NCBI GenBank assembly: GCA_944381625.1
Contig: CALWLW010000019.1
Coordinates: 1-64,000, forward strand
Direction of reading: 5' to 3'
DNA length: 64,000 bases
From: an uncultured Lachnoclostridium sp.
GTDB taxonomy: Bacteria > Bacillota > Clostridia > Lachnospirales > Lachnospiraceae
Part shown: positions 1 to 7,860 of the stretch, piece by piece
How the letters are laid out: every line of letters starts with the position of its first letter
How positions within the stretch are numbered: position 1 is the stretch's first letter
Notes under the pieces: generated by a model
The model's database searches: none
What the model saw: the letters and a program-made list of their open reading frames with translations, nothing else
What the model was told of the DNA's origin: nothing
Program-made: the position numbers and the translations under genes

Positions 1-72
1 GAGCCCTGTGCAATACAGGATTCAATCCTCATCAGTTGCGTAGCCACAATTTTGTCTAACTTTTTGGGGTCA
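1..72 (+). mobile_element. Right end of an IS3-family (IS150-type) insertion sequence, cut by window edge
   Basis: The first 43 bases encode the tail of an OrfB transposase, and bases 53-72 (TGTCTAACTTTTTGGGGTCA) look like the terminal inverted repeat of Firmicutes IS3/IS150-group elements, which often read TGACCCC...AAAGTTAGACA on the other strand. The rest of the element lies left of the window, so its completeness cannot be judged. It ends about 135 bp downstream of a tRNA-Gly gene. The assignment is from memory of the family's ends and was not searched. Confidence 0.65.
2..43 (+). CDS. IS3-family transposase OrfB, C-terminal tail only (partial at left edge)
   Basis: The frame reads SPVQYRIQSSSVA and then stops at TAG 41-43. 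SPVQYR is the typical last conserved motif of IS150-type DDE transposases, just after the catalytic core. Nothing else of the protein is in the window. It is too short for an ORF caller but fits the adjoining inverted repeat. Confidence 0.6.
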   Translation, partial: SPVQYRIQSSSVA

Positions 73-158
73 GATCAAATGCCAGACTGCCGGAAACTGG
101 CGAAAAGCTGATAAACTGTGCAACACTGGGTACAACCGGGTACAAATCTGCCAGGCAT

Positions 159-198
159 AAAAATAAGGAAAAAGCTTGATTTTAAAAGCTTTTTCCTT
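159..198 (-). terminator. Rho-independent terminator of the tRNA-Gly operon
   Basis: A perfect 13-bp stem (165-177 pairs with 186-198, AAGGAAAAAGCTT) has an 8-nt loop and is followed on the minus strand by ATTTTTATG. It lies just downstream of the last tRNA. Confidence 0.85.
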
Positions 199-208
199 TA
201 TCTTAAAG

Positions 209-280
209 AGCACGAGACGGGATTCGAACCCGCGACCCTCGCCTTGGCAAGGCGATACTCCACCACTGAGCCACTCGTGC
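209..280 (-). tRNA. tRNA-Gly (anticodon GCC)
   Basis: The minus strand folds into a cloverleaf. The 7-bp acceptor GCACGAG/CTCGTGC encloses a D arm, an anticodon stem TCGCC/GGCGA with loop TTGCCAA, and a T arm with GGTTCGAATCC. CCA is not encoded. It is the second gene of a two-tRNA transcript. Confidence 0.96.
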
Positions 281-401
281 ATATATGTAAAACCCTTTCG
301 GGTGTAAGCGGGTGATGGGAATCGAACCCACGTATCTAGCTTGGAAGGCTAGTGTTCTACCATTGAACTACACCCGCATATATGTAAAAACCCTTTCGGG
401 T
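281..401 (-). repeat. Duplicated spacer before each tRNA (281-303 and 378-401)
   Basis: The same about 23-bp block, atatatgtaaaa(a)ccctttcgggt, precedes each tRNA gene. On the minus strand it forms a small hairpin, AACCC-GAAA-GGGTT, with a GNRA-type loop and a short T run. Copies probably arose with tandem duplication of the tRNA unit and may mark a processing site. The stem is too short to be a convincing terminator. Confidence 0.6.
307..377 (-). tRNA. tRNA-Gly (anticodon TCC)
   Basis: The cloverleaf has acceptor GCGGGTG/CACCCGC, anticodon stem CTAGC/GCTAG with loop CTTCCAA (anticodon TCC), and a T arm with GGTTCGATTCC. CCA is not encoded. It is the first gene of the tRNA-Gly pair, so the two genes together read GGA/GGG-type and GGC/GGT codons. 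Confidence 0.96.
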
Positions 402-448
402 TGTTTACGAACCTGTGTTGGAAACGGTTCCGTTTCACAACAATGTGT

Positions 449-477
449 ATTCTACTATGGCCTTTCATAATTGTCAA
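449..477 (-). promoter_or_regulatory. Sigma-A promoter of the tRNA-Gly pair
   Basis: The minus strand shows TTGACA (472-477), a 17-bp spacer and TAGAAT (449-454), near consensus as expected for stable RNA. The leader contains a palindrome at 421-436 (GAAACGG-TT-CCGTTTC). Confidence 0.9.
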
Positions 478-599
478 GTACTTTTTTATTTTTTTCGTGG
501 GACTTAGAACAGCTTAGAATATACGGAACACCGCCAATACTGGCAAACTCCGAAGAAGGAGCGCCGGCGCATTCCGCCGACGCTCTGCACAGGGCAGGA

Positions 600-1622
600 T
601 CATTCAGACAAAAGCTCGCCTTCCAAATCCTGCAGCATCACATCCAGGGCAGTCACTCCGCCCTCTGCCGTATACCATACGGCAGGATGCTCCAGATACA
701 CAATATTACCGTTCTGATAAGCGTCTGTTTCCATCACCAGTTCATTCTCCACAATTTCCCGGGCAAGCTGCGCCCCTTCCGTGGCAATGGCGGCATCCCG
801 GTCCATGACAAAGATATATTCCGGATTCTTTTCCACTACAAATTCAAAAGAAGCCTCGTTTCCATGGGTGGAAGTCTCAATATCTGCATCTACCCCAACA
901 TTTTCAAAACCAATCTCTCTTCCAATAATAGAGCAGCGGCCATCGTTCCCCAATACATTGAATCCTCCGCTGGTACACAGTCCCACAATAGCGGTCTTCC
1001 CCTCCGCAAAAGCCGCCAGCGCCTCCACGCGGCCCGCAAAGTCCGACATCAGATCGTCCACTTGTTCCTCCAGCCCAAACATGGAAGCAATGATACCCGC
1101 ATTTTTTTCTACGCTCGCCACAACCCCAGTCTCTGTATCAGTGGTCAGATAAACAACAGGGGCGATTTCACTGAGCGCATCATAAGAAGACGCAAGACGT
1201 CCCCCGATAAAAATCACATCCGGTTCGCATGCCATAACCGCTTCCAGGTCTGCTTCTTTAATCGTCCCTAAATTCGCTATATTTTCATCATTGACATAAT
1301 CCTGCAGATAGTCCAGGCTGGTGGATGCGGTTCCGACTACCCGGTCCCCCACTCCCAGCGCATCCAGAATGTCCAGGCTCGCCATATCCAGGATCGCGAT
1401 CCGCTCCGGATTATACGGGACTTCCAGCTCCGTCTCTTCCTGATTTCCATTCAGACTCTCAATGAACAGAGTTTCCTCCGTCTGATCCGGCTCCGTTTCA
1501 TCTTCCGCCGGCGTTTCGTCCGCTGCTTCCTGTACAGCTTCTTCCTGAGCGTTTTGTCCGCCGCACGCGGTCAGCCCCAGAGCCATCATCGCTGCAAACA
1601 TCATGATCATCCACTTTTTCAT
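600..1622 (-). CDS. Iron-siderophore ABC transporter substrate-binding lipoprotein (YclQ/FatB-like)
   Basis: This is the extracellular binding protein of an iron-siderophore importer. The 340-residue product starts with a signal peptide and a lipobox (LTAC, Cys at about 20), followed by an acidic linker and a TroA/FhuD-type helical-backbone fold. The stretch DLEAVMACEPDVIFIGGR is typical of YclQ/FatB petrobactin-type binding proteins. It is the last gene of a four-gene unit in the order permease, permease, ATPase, binding protein, matching Bacillus yclNOPQ. The ligand (petrobactin or another catecholate) is inferred from family and order. A GC-rich hairpin at about 558-585 follows without a clear T run. 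Confidence 0.87.
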   Translation of the reverse strand: MKKWMIMMFAAMMALGLTACGGQNAQEEAVQEAADETPAEDETEPDQTEETLFIESLNGNQEETELEVPYNPERIAILDMASLDILDALGVGDRVVGTASTSLDYLQDYVNDENIANLGTIKEADLEAVMACEPDVIFIGGRLASSYDALSEIAPVVYLTTDTETGVVASVEKNAGIIASMFGLEEQVDDLMSDFAGRVEALAAFAEGKTAIVGLCTSGGFNVLGNDGRCSIIGREIGFENVGVDADIETSTHGNEASFEFVVEKNPEYIFVMDRDAAIATEGAQLAREIVENELVMETDAYQNGNIVYLEHPAVWYTAEGGVTALDVMLQDLEGELLSE

Positions 1623-1645
1623 ATTTTTTCTCCTTTATGACAAAT

Positions 1646-2398
1646 TTAATAGTAAATAGATAACGGTTTCCCGGAAATCTCCAGAATTTCAAAATCTACT
1701 TTGTAAATTGCTGACAGCGTCTCCTTGGTCATCACCTCCTTCACAGTCCCAAATTTTGCAATTTTTCCATCCACAAAAGCACAGATATAGTCCGAATAAA
1801 ACGCCGCATAATTGATTTCATGCAATACGAGAATCACTGTTTTCCCCAGCTCATCACAGAGCCTGCGCACGATCTTCATCATATTCGTAGCATGATAGAT
1901 ATCCAGATTGTTCGTTGGTTCATCCAGCAGAATATATTCCGTATCCTGGGCGATCACCATGGCGATGTACGCCCGCTGCCGCTGACCGCCGGAAAGCTCG
2001 TCGATGAATTGATCCTGAATATCCTGCAGCTCCATATACGCAACCGCCTTATCGATGATTTCCTCATCTTCCTTCGTCCGACGGCTCCCCGAATAAGGGA
2101 ACCGTCCGAATGAGACCAGCTCCCTCACGGTCAACTTCATCTGTACGTGATTGCTTTGAGTAAGAATCGCCAGCCTCCTGGATAAATCCCTGCTCTTCCA
2201 CTTTTTAATATCTGTCCCCGCAAACGATACCTGGCCGCTGTCTCTTGCAATCAGCCGGGATATAATACCCATAACCGTCGATTTGCCGGCACCGTTCGGG
2301 CCGATCAGAGACAGTACCTTTCCTTTGGGGATTTCAAAGGTAACACCATCTACCACCGTTTTCCCGTCGTATTTTTTTGTAAGCTCTTTAATTCGCAT
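1646..2398 (-). CDS. Iron-siderophore ABC transporter ATP-binding protein (YclP-like)
   Basis: Cytoplasmic ATPase powering the importer; 250 residues, usual for FepC/YclP proteins. Visible motifs are Walker A GPNGAGKST (about 34-42), the signature LSGGQRQR, Walker B with DEPTNNLD, and the switch His in LVLHEINYA. It starts 1 nt after the stop of the second permease and is followed 23 nt later by the lipoprotein gene, so the four genes are probably cotranscribed. Confidence 0.92.
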   Translation of the reverse strand: MRIKELTKKYDGKTVVDGVTFEIPKGKVLSLIGPNGAGKSTVMGIISRLIARDSGQVSFAGTDIKKWKSRDLSRRLAILTQSNHVQMKLTVRELVSFGRFPYSGSRRTKEDEEIIDKAVAYMELQDIQDQFIDELSGGQRQRAYIAMVIAQDTEYILLDEPTNNLDIYHATNMMKIVRRLCDELGKTVILVLHEINYAAFYSDYICAFVDGKIAKFGTVKEVMTKETLSAIYKVDFEILEISGKPLSIYY

Positions 2399-2399
2399 A

Positions 2400-3377
2400 T
2401 TATATCCCCTTATTTGACAGAAGCAGATAGAGAAAATAGATTCCGCCTCCCACAGTAATGAATACGCTCACCGGAACTGCATAAACAAATACATGCTCTA
2501 CAATCAGCTGGCCGCCCACCAATACTATCATACCGAAAAAGGCAGACCCCAGAATCAGCAGATGATGGCGGTATGTTTTCAGAAGCTGCCGGGACAGATT
2601 CGCGATAATCAGCCCCAGAAAAGAAATGGGGCCAACCATGGCGGTTGCCACGGCAATGCACAGCGTCACTCCCAGCAGGAGCCGGCGAATACTGCGGTCA
2701 TAATCCACACCCAGATTTGTGGCCTGATCCTTCCCCAGCGTCAGCACATCCAGCAGTGCCAGGTCTTTGCGCAATATAAAGATAACTGCGGCCAGGACGG
2801 CAAGCGAAAGAACAATAATCTCTGTATTAATATTGCTGAAGCTGGCCACAAGGCTGTTCAGAAGGCTGTCATATTCGTTTGGATCCATAACACGGGTCAA
2901 CGTCGTCTGTATGCTGGAAAAAAACGAGGTCAGCACGGTTCCAACCAAAAGCACATACAGCACACTGTGATTCGTTTTCCGAAACAGATAGCTGTATATT
3001 ACCGTCGCCGCAGCTCCCATCAAAACTAAATCTATAGCGAAGGACAAATTGGCGTTGGATGCGGCCATGCTTCCTGCTCCCAGGAAAAACACCACTGCTG
3101 TATGGATCAGTGTATACAGGGAATTCATCCCCAGCAGACAGGGCGTCACAATACGATTATTGATAACAGACTGAAAAACGATCGACGCGCCTCCTATGGC
3201 AAACGCAGTGATCAGCATAACAATCAGCTTTGGCGTACGTATCTTCATGGCATAACGAAACAGCTTTTCATTCCCGAAATCCACTTCCGCAAACATATAT
3301 GCGGCGGCAGCCAACAATACCAGTATCAGCATGATTCCCAATTTTCGGATATTCGCCTGATATGCTTTTACATTCAT
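2400..3377 (-). CDS. Iron-siderophore ABC transporter permease (YclO-like, FecCD family)
   Basis: One of two paralogous membrane subunits; 325 residues with about nine hydrophobic segments. The region around GPISFLGLIIANLSRQL near residues 247-264 is the conserved FecCD/BtuC coupling segment that contacts the ATPase. Its ATG overlaps the end of the upstream permease, suggesting translational coupling. Order and pairing match YclN/YclO. Confidence 0.9.
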   Translation of the reverse strand: MNVKAYQANIRKLGIMLILVLLAAAAYMFAEVDFGNEKLFRYAMKIRTPKLIVMLITAFAIGGASIVFQSVINNRIVTPCLLGMNSLYTLIHTAVVFFLGAGSMAASNANLSFAIDLVLMGAAATVIYSYLFRKTNHSVLYVLLVGTVLTSFFSSIQTTLTRVMDPNEYDSLLNSLVASFSNINTEIIVLSLAVLAAVIFILRKDLALLDVLTLGKDQATNLGVDYDRSIRRLLLGVTLCIAVATAMVGPISFLGLIIANLSRQLLKTYRHHLLILGSAFFGMIVLVGGQLIVEHVFVYAVPVSVFITVGGGIYFLYLLLSNKGI

Positions 3378-4417
3378 GATGACTCACCTCCATCCACAGA
3401 TCCTGCGGATGCGCGGCAGCCGCCGTCCCACAGATTTTTCAGACGGACTGCTTTTCTCCCATGTTTTAACCGATAGAACAGCAGACCGATAAAAAGCAGG
3501 CTTCCCACAATCCCCACAATCAGCTCGATGGGCAGTTCATAGGGCGCAATCATTATCCTTCCTGTCATATCGCACACCAGCACGAAAATCGCTCCAAACA
3601 ATGCGGTATCTATCAGCGCGCCCCGGATTCTGTCGCCCTTAAACATCGACACGATATTGGGTACGATCAACCCGATGTAAGAAATGGAGCCGACTACAAC
3701 TACAACCGACGCCGTAATCATAGCGGCAATAGTCAGTCCCAGGAAAAGAACCAGGAGATAAGGTACTCCCAGATTCCTTGAAAAATCTTTTCCCATCCCT
3801 ACAATATTAAAATGATTTGCAAAAACAAAAGCGAGGATCACCAGCGGCACTACCAGATAGACAATCTCATACCTGCCTCTCAATACAAGGGAAAAGTGTC
3901 CCACCAGCCAGGAAGACAACGCCTGTGTCATCTCATATTTGTATGCCAGATAGTTGGTCACACCACCGATCACATTGCCGAACATGATCCCCACCAGCGG
4001 TACCATTACCACATCTTTGAACTGTACGCGCTGAATAAACCAGACAAAGATCCAGGTGCCCAGAATAGCCGCGGCGAAAGCAAATACCGCTCTCCCCCAA
4101 AGCGTCGATTCCGGCATAAACAGAAGTGCCAGCAATATCCCCAGCTGTGCGGAAGATATGGTGGCTCCGGTGGTCGGTGAGACAAATTTATTCATGCAAA
4201 GCTGCTGCATGATCAGACCCGCCACGCTCATTCCCACGCCAGTGCATAAGATGGCAAGCAGCCTTGGCAGGCGGGAAACAAGAAAGACGCCCCACTGTTC
4301 CATATCTCCGGCCAGCAAAGATGCCGGATCTAAATTTATGACGCCCACAAATAAGGAAAGAAACGCCAGAATCAGCAGAATGACTGCCAGAATTGCGGTC
4401 ATAGACCGTTCTTTCAT
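3374..4417 (-). CDS. Iron-siderophore ABC transporter permease (YclN-like, FecCD family)
   Basis: First gene of the iron-uptake operon; 347 residues, FecCD family, with the conserved coupling segment VGSISYIGLIVPNIV and many hydrophobic helices. A longer GTG-started frame from 4432 is unlikely because the strong SD GGAGG (4426-4430) would lie inside it. ATG 4417 is 8 nt downstream of that SD. The promoter and a palindromic operator candidate lie just upstream. The C-terminus ends with a short Gly/Ser tail. Confidence 0.9.
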   Translation of the reverse strand: MKERSMTAILAVILLILAFLSLFVGVINLDPASLLAGDMEQWGVFLVSRLPRLLAILCTGVGMSVAGLIMQQLCMNKFVSPTTGATISSAQLGILLALLFMPESTLWGRAVFAFAAAILGTWIFVWFIQRVQFKDVVMVPLVGIMFGNVIGGVTNYLAYKYEMTQALSSWLVGHFSLVLRGRYEIVYLVVPLVILAFVFANHFNIVGMGKDFSRNLGVPYLLVLFLGLTIAAMITASVVVVVGSISYIGLIVPNIVSMFKGDRIRGALIDTALFGAIFVLVCDMTGRIMIAPYELPIELIVGIVGSLLFIGLLFYRLKHGRKAVRLKNLWDGGCRASAGSVDGGESS

Positions 4418-4436
4418 ATAGGAAACCTCCACAAAA

Positions 4437-4454
4437 AGTTAGATAGCGCTAACT
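4437..4454 (-). promoter_or_regulatory. Palindromic operator candidate of the iron-uptake operon
   Basis: The minus strand reads AGTTAGCGCTATCTAACT, with 6-bp inverted arms AGTTAG/CTAACT around CGCTAT. It lies about 10 bp downstream of the -10 box, so a bound protein would block initiation. The GTTAG/CTAAC half-sites recall DtxR/IdeR boxes more than Fur boxes, but the spacing is not canonical. Confidence 0.55.
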
Positions 4455-4463
4455 ATGACATGG

Positions 4464-4493
4464 AGTATATCATGAAAGGGAGAAAAATTGCAA
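4464..4493 (-). promoter_or_regulatory. Sigma-A promoter of the iron-uptake operon
   Basis: The minus strand shows TTGCAA (4488-4493), an 18-bp spacer and TATACT (4464-4469), reading into the first permease. The -35 box lies in the loop of the neighbouring terminator hairpin. Confidence 0.7.
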
Positions 4494-4507
4494 CACATTT
4501 TTCTCCC
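4478..4507 (-). terminator. Terminator of the hydroxyacid dehydrogenase gene
   Basis: A perfect 10-bp stem GGGAGAAAAA/TTTTTCTCCC with a 10-nt loop lies just after the dehydrogenase stop codon. The T run is part of the 3' arm. The loop also carries the -35 of the next operon. Confidence 0.7.
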
Positions 4508-4525
4508 TCCTATTTAGAAATTTTC

Positions 4526-5509
4526 TCACTCCGCCGCGTAACCCTTCTCCAGATTCACCCGGTTCACCAGCTCCCGTCCAGCCAGATAGCGCTCCAGATT
4601 CTGGGCGCAGAGCTGTACTACCCGGTTGGCCGTATCCCTGGAATAGCCGAAGCTCTGGCCCGCGATGTGGGGTGTCAGGATTACGTTCTTCATCTTCCAG
4701 AGAGGATGATCCGCAGGCAGCGGCTCCGGTGTCACCACGTCCAGTGCCACGCCGCCCAGATGCCCGGCCTCCAGCACCTCCACCAGCTCGTCCGTGGGGA
4801 TCAGGCTCCCCCGGCCCACATTGATCAGGAAGGCGTCCGGCCCCATCATACAGAGCCTGCGGATATCCAGCAGCCCCCTGGTTTCCTGTGTATCAGGCAG
4901 GCAGCCGATCACAATATCCGCCAGCGGCAGTTCCCGATCCAGCGCCTCCGGCGTCACCATAGCGTCATAACAATCAGGATAATTTCGGTCCGTCCTGCGC
5001 ATCCCCGTCACATGGACGCCGAATGCTTTCAGCCGTTTTGCGATCCCGGTACCGATGTCTCCCGCGCCCAGGATCAGGGCCCGTTTTCCGTAAAGCAGGG
5101 TCTCTTCACCCAGAGGATGCCAATACCCTTCCCTCTGCTGTCCCGCATATACATTCAGGCGGCGGCAGAGACTGAGCAGAACAGCCATGACGTACTCCCC
5201 AATCACCACCTGGAAGCATCCGCTGGCATTCGTCAGCAGGATCTCCCTGGGGAATCCTTCCCTGGAGGTATAGATGTCCGTTCCCGCCCAGCTCATCTGT
5301 ATCCATTTCAGACGGGGACACTGGCGAATCTCCCTTAAAGACGGCTGTCCCATGACCACCTCCGCCTCCCTCAGCAGGTCCAGGCGCTCTTCCTGTCCCA
5401 TCCCATCGTCAATATAATGCCATTCACAGCGTTCCGCCCCCGCGTCCTTCAGCAGTTCTCTCTGCATCCGGTCCAGCGGCAGCATAACCGCCACATTGAC
5501 TTTTTCCAT
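4526..5509 (-). CDS. D-isomer-specific 2-hydroxyacid dehydrogenase
   Basis: NAD(P)-dependent reduction of a 2-keto acid or oxidation of a D-2-hydroxy acid. From the chosen ATG the protein has 327 residues, normal for the family. Rossmann motif GAGDIG is at about 148-153. The catalytic set is Arg in VGRG (about 233), Glu in TPEPLP (about 262) and His in LTPHIAG (about 281). ATG 5509 follows GGAG at a 10-nt spacing; the longer frame to 5617 begins with low-quality sequence. It stands alone downstream of a terminated kinase gene. Substrate unknown. Confidence 0.88.
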   Translation of the reverse strand: MEKVNVAVMLPLDRMQRELLKDAGAERCEWHYIDDGMGQEERLDLLREAEVVMGQPSLREIRQCPRLKWIQMSWAGTDIYTSREGFPREILLTNASGCFQVVIGEYVMAVLLSLCRRLNVYAGQQREGYWHPLGEETLLYGKRALILGAGDIGTGIAKRLKAFGVHVTGMRRTDRNYPDCYDAMVTPEALDRELPLADIVIGCLPDTQETRGLLDIRRLCMMGPDAFLINVGRGSLIPTDELVEVLEAGHLGGVALDVVTPEPLPADHPLWKMKNVILTPHIAGQSFGYSRDTANRVVQLCAQNLERYLAGRELVNRVNLEKGYAAE

Positions 5510-5617
5510 ACGTTCCCGTCTCCTTTCCACGCATCCGCCGGGGCGCCCGGCACCGGCCTTCACAAAACAAAGCTGTTCCATTCCTGCTTCTTCGCAGCAG
5601 AGCCGCCCCGCACTCAT

Positions 5618-5668
5618 AAAAACGGAGCTGCCGCCCGTTTTCTTTCAAAAACACTCTGCGACAGCTCC
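5618..5668 (-). terminator. Terminator after the FGGY kinase
   Basis: An 11-bp stem (5624-5634 with 5658-5668, one G-U pair) encloses a loop that can itself pair, followed by TTTTT on the minus strand. Confidence 0.75.
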
Positions 5669-5684
5669 ACATCATTCGTAATTA

Positions 5685-7280
5685 TTATTTCAGCGAATCC
5701 ACAGCCGCTCTCTCGATGGGGAATCCGGCTTTGTAACGCTTGATAAACTCGTCGAAGCCTTTTACGTCTTCCGGATCTGCGTCCATCTTCTCGCCCTCGT
5801 CTCCGCCGAAGACCTTGTTCTGCAGATAATCCGCCAGATCCTCGCCTGCTTCCTTCTGAATCATATAGGAAGCCAGAAGCGCGATGCCCCATGCGCCGCC
5901 TTCGCCTGCCGTCTTCATGACGGATACGGTGGCGTCCATGGCTCCTGCCAGGATCTTCTGGCCTACGCCTTTGGTCTTGAACAGGCCGCCGTGTCCGGTG
6001 ATCCGGTCCACAGCCACGCCCTCTTCTTTCAGAAGAATATCCAGGCCCACCTTCAGCGCGCCCAGAGAAGTGTACAGATTCGCGCGCATGAAGTTGGCAA
6101 GATTGAACTTGCTGTCCGGAGTTCTCACAAACATCGGGCGTCCCTCTTCAAATCCGGTGATATGCTCGCCGGAGAAGTAGTTGTATGCCAGCAGACCGCC
6201 GCAGTCTTTGTCGCCTTCCAGTGCTTTATTATATAATGTACCGAAAAGCTTGTTCATATCCACGTCGATGCCGAAGCTCTCTGCAAATTCTTTAAAAATG
6301 TTCACCCACGCGTTCAGATCGGAGGTACAGTTGTTGCAGTGTACCATGGCCACTGCGTCGCCGCTGGGCGTGGTCACCATATCGATCTCTTCATGCACTT
6401 CTTTCAGCGCCTTCTCCAGCACGATCATGGCAAATACAGAAGTACCCGCGGATACATTTCCGGTGCGCTGCTTCACGCTGTTGGTGGCCGCCATACCGGT
6501 GCCTGCGTCGCCTTCCGGCGGGCAGAGCGGGCATCCCGGCTGCAGTGTGCCGGTGGGATCCAGCTTCTTCGCGCCTTCCGCCGTCAAAAGGCCGGCGTTG
6601 TCGCCTGCCAGCAGCACCTTGGGAAGCAGGTTCTCCACTTTCCAGGGCATTCCCTTTGCAGCAGCCAGCTCGTCGAATTTGGCAATCATGGATGTATAGT
6701 AATCTTTTGTATCGGAATCAATGGGGAACATACCGGATGCGCTACCTACACCCAGCACCTTTTCGCCAGTCAGCTGCCAGTGGATATATCCGTCCAGTGT
6801 GGTAAAGAAGTCCACGTCCTTCACGTGCTCCTCCCCGTTCAGGATCGCCTGGTACAGATGCGCAATGCTCCATCTCTGCGGGATATGGAACTGGAACGCC
6901 TCCGTCAGCGCTTCGGACGCCTCCTGGGTAATGGTATTCCTCCAGGTACGGAACGGAACCAGAAGCTCTCCGTCCTTGTTGAATGCCAGATATCCGTGCA
7001 TCATGGCGCTGAAGCCGATGGCTCCCAGCTTCTCCACCTTTACGCCATACTGCGCCTGCACATCCTCCGTCATCTTCTTGTAGCAGTCCTGAAGTCCCGT
7101 CCAGATATCCTCCAGAGAATAGGTCCAGATCCCGTTCTCCAGACGGTTCTCCCAGTCATGGGCGCCGGAAGCAATCGGCGTATTGTCCTCGCCGATCAGT
7201 ACTGCCTTGATCCTGGTGGAGCCAAACTCGATACCCAGAACCGCTTTGCCATTTACAATGGTATTTTTCACATCGCTCAT
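5685..7280 (-). CDS. FGGY-family carbohydrate kinase
   Basis: ATP-dependent sugar kinase of 531 residues. The N-terminal phosphate-1 motif [11 protein letters not shown], an adenosine-site [10 protein letters not shown] and the C-terminal [12 protein letters not shown] mark the FGGY/actin-like fold. The motif set is nearest the xylulokinase/ribulokinase branch, but the sugar cannot be fixed from sequence. ATG 7280 follows a strong GGAGGGG (7287-7293); the frame continues to 7331 without need. It appears monocistronic, with its own promoter inside a palindromic repeat about 160 bp upstream and a terminator downstream. Confidence 0.85.
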   Translation of the reverse strand: MSDVKNTIVNGKAVLGIEFGSTRIKAVLIGEDNTPIASGAHDWENRLENGIWTYSLEDIWTGLQDCYKKMTEDVQAQYGVKVEKLGAIGFSAMMHGYLAFNKDGELLVPFRTWRNTITQEASEALTEAFQFHIPQRWSIAHLYQAILNGEEHVKDVDFFTTLDGYIHWQLTGEKVLGVGSASGMFPIDSDTKDYYTSMIAKFDELAAAKGMPWKVENLLPKVLLAGDNAGLLTAEGAKKLDPTGTLQPGCPLCPPEGDAGTGMAATNSVKQRTGNVSAGTSVFAMIVLEKALKEVHEEIDMVTTPSGDAVAMVHCNNCTSDLNAWVNIFKEFAESFGIDVDMNKLFGTLYNKALEGDKDCGGLLAYNYFSGEHITGFEEGRPMFVRTPDSKFNLANFMRANLYTSLGALKVGLDILLKEEGVAVDRITGHGGLFKTKGVGQKILAGAMDATVSVMKTAGEGGAWGIALLASYMIQKEAGEDLADYLQNKVFGGDEGEKMDADPEDVKGFDEFIKRYKAGFPIERAAVDSLK

Positions 7281-7320
7281 AAGTTTCCCCTCCTGATATA
7301 AGCCTGTCTTAGATTCGTGC

Positions 7321-7450
7321 TCTGTACTCATTATACCATATCTGCTCCGCAGATATGCTGCCTCCGGCGGATGCGCCCGGATTTCTGCGGCGAGCGCAGA
7401 AATCGGTATGCGCAGGGTATAATGAGTACTCTGTACTCATTATACCCTGC
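7321..7450. repeat. Palindrome-rich element with an 18-bp perfect inverted repeat and a direct copy
   Basis: Bases 7412-7429 (GCAGGGTATAATGAGTAC) and 7433-7450 form a perfect 18-bp inverted repeat around a 3-bp centre. A 17-bp piece of one arm (7430-7446) is repeated directly at 7321-7337. Between them are two more hairpins, ATATCTGC/GCAGATAT and ATTTCTGCG/CGCAGAAAT. It could be a REP/MITE-like element or a composite operator. Copy number in the genome is unknown. Confidence 0.75.
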
Positions 7451-7467
7451 CTGCCTCTATATTTCAA
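7439..7467 (-). promoter_or_regulatory. Promoter of the FGGY kinase, inside the palindrome
   Basis: The minus strand has TTGAAA (7462-7467), a 17-bp spacer and a perfect TATAAT (7439-7444). The -10 box lies in one arm of the 18-bp inverted repeat, whose centre falls near the expected start site. Confidence 0.75.
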
Positions 7468-7510
7468 AGAGAATTTGGGCAAAATCCACGAAACTTTTAA
7501 TTTTTTTCTC

Positions 7511-7550
7511 AAAAAAGAATACATCCTCGCCATAAAAAGCGAAGATGTAT
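7511..7550 (-). terminator. Terminator of azlCD
   Basis: A 12-bp stem (7519-7530 with 7539-7550, one G-U pair) with an 8-nt loop is followed by TCTTTTTT on the minus strand. It begins directly after the azlD stop. Confidence 0.9.
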
Positions 7551-7554
7551 CTAT

Positions 7555-7860
7555 TTATAAACATATCAGAATCTGCTCTGCCAGAAAGACCGCCGCGCAG
7601 GCCCCTGCCGCCACGGTCAGAAGCCCCTTGCCCCGGAATGCCAGGGCCACCGCCGCGGCTGCTCCGGCCGCCGCGCTGATGGGACTGCGGGTGGCATAAA
7701 AGATCCCCGGAACCGTCATGGCGGTCAGGCAGGCATAGGGTACATAATATAAAAACGACTGAACAAACCGGTTCTCTATCTTTTTTCGGAATACGGTCAG
7801 AGGAACCGCCCGGATCAGGTAGGTCACCCCCGCCATCACCGCTATGTACACATAGATCAT
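7555..7860 (-). CDS. azlD: AzlD-family branched-chain amino acid transport subunit
   Basis: Small membrane protein of 101 residues with about four hydrophobic helices. The start MIYVYIAVMAGVTYLIRAVP is typical of AzlD, the partner of AzlC in a branched-chain amino acid (azaleucine) exporter. Its ATG overlaps the azlC stop by 4 bp, indicating translational coupling. A terminator follows at once. Confidence 0.88.
   Translation of the reverse strand: MIYVYIAVMAGVTYLIRAVPLTVFRKKIENRFVQSFLYYVPYACLTAMTVPGIFYATRSPISAAAGAAAAVALAFRGKGLLTVAAGACAAVFLAEQILICL

Noticed and set aside
421-436. Palindrome GAAACGGTTCCGTTTC as a catabolite-repression or LacI operator
   Set aside because: It lies in the tRNA leader downstream of a strong stable-RNA promoter and more likely folds in the precursor RNA.
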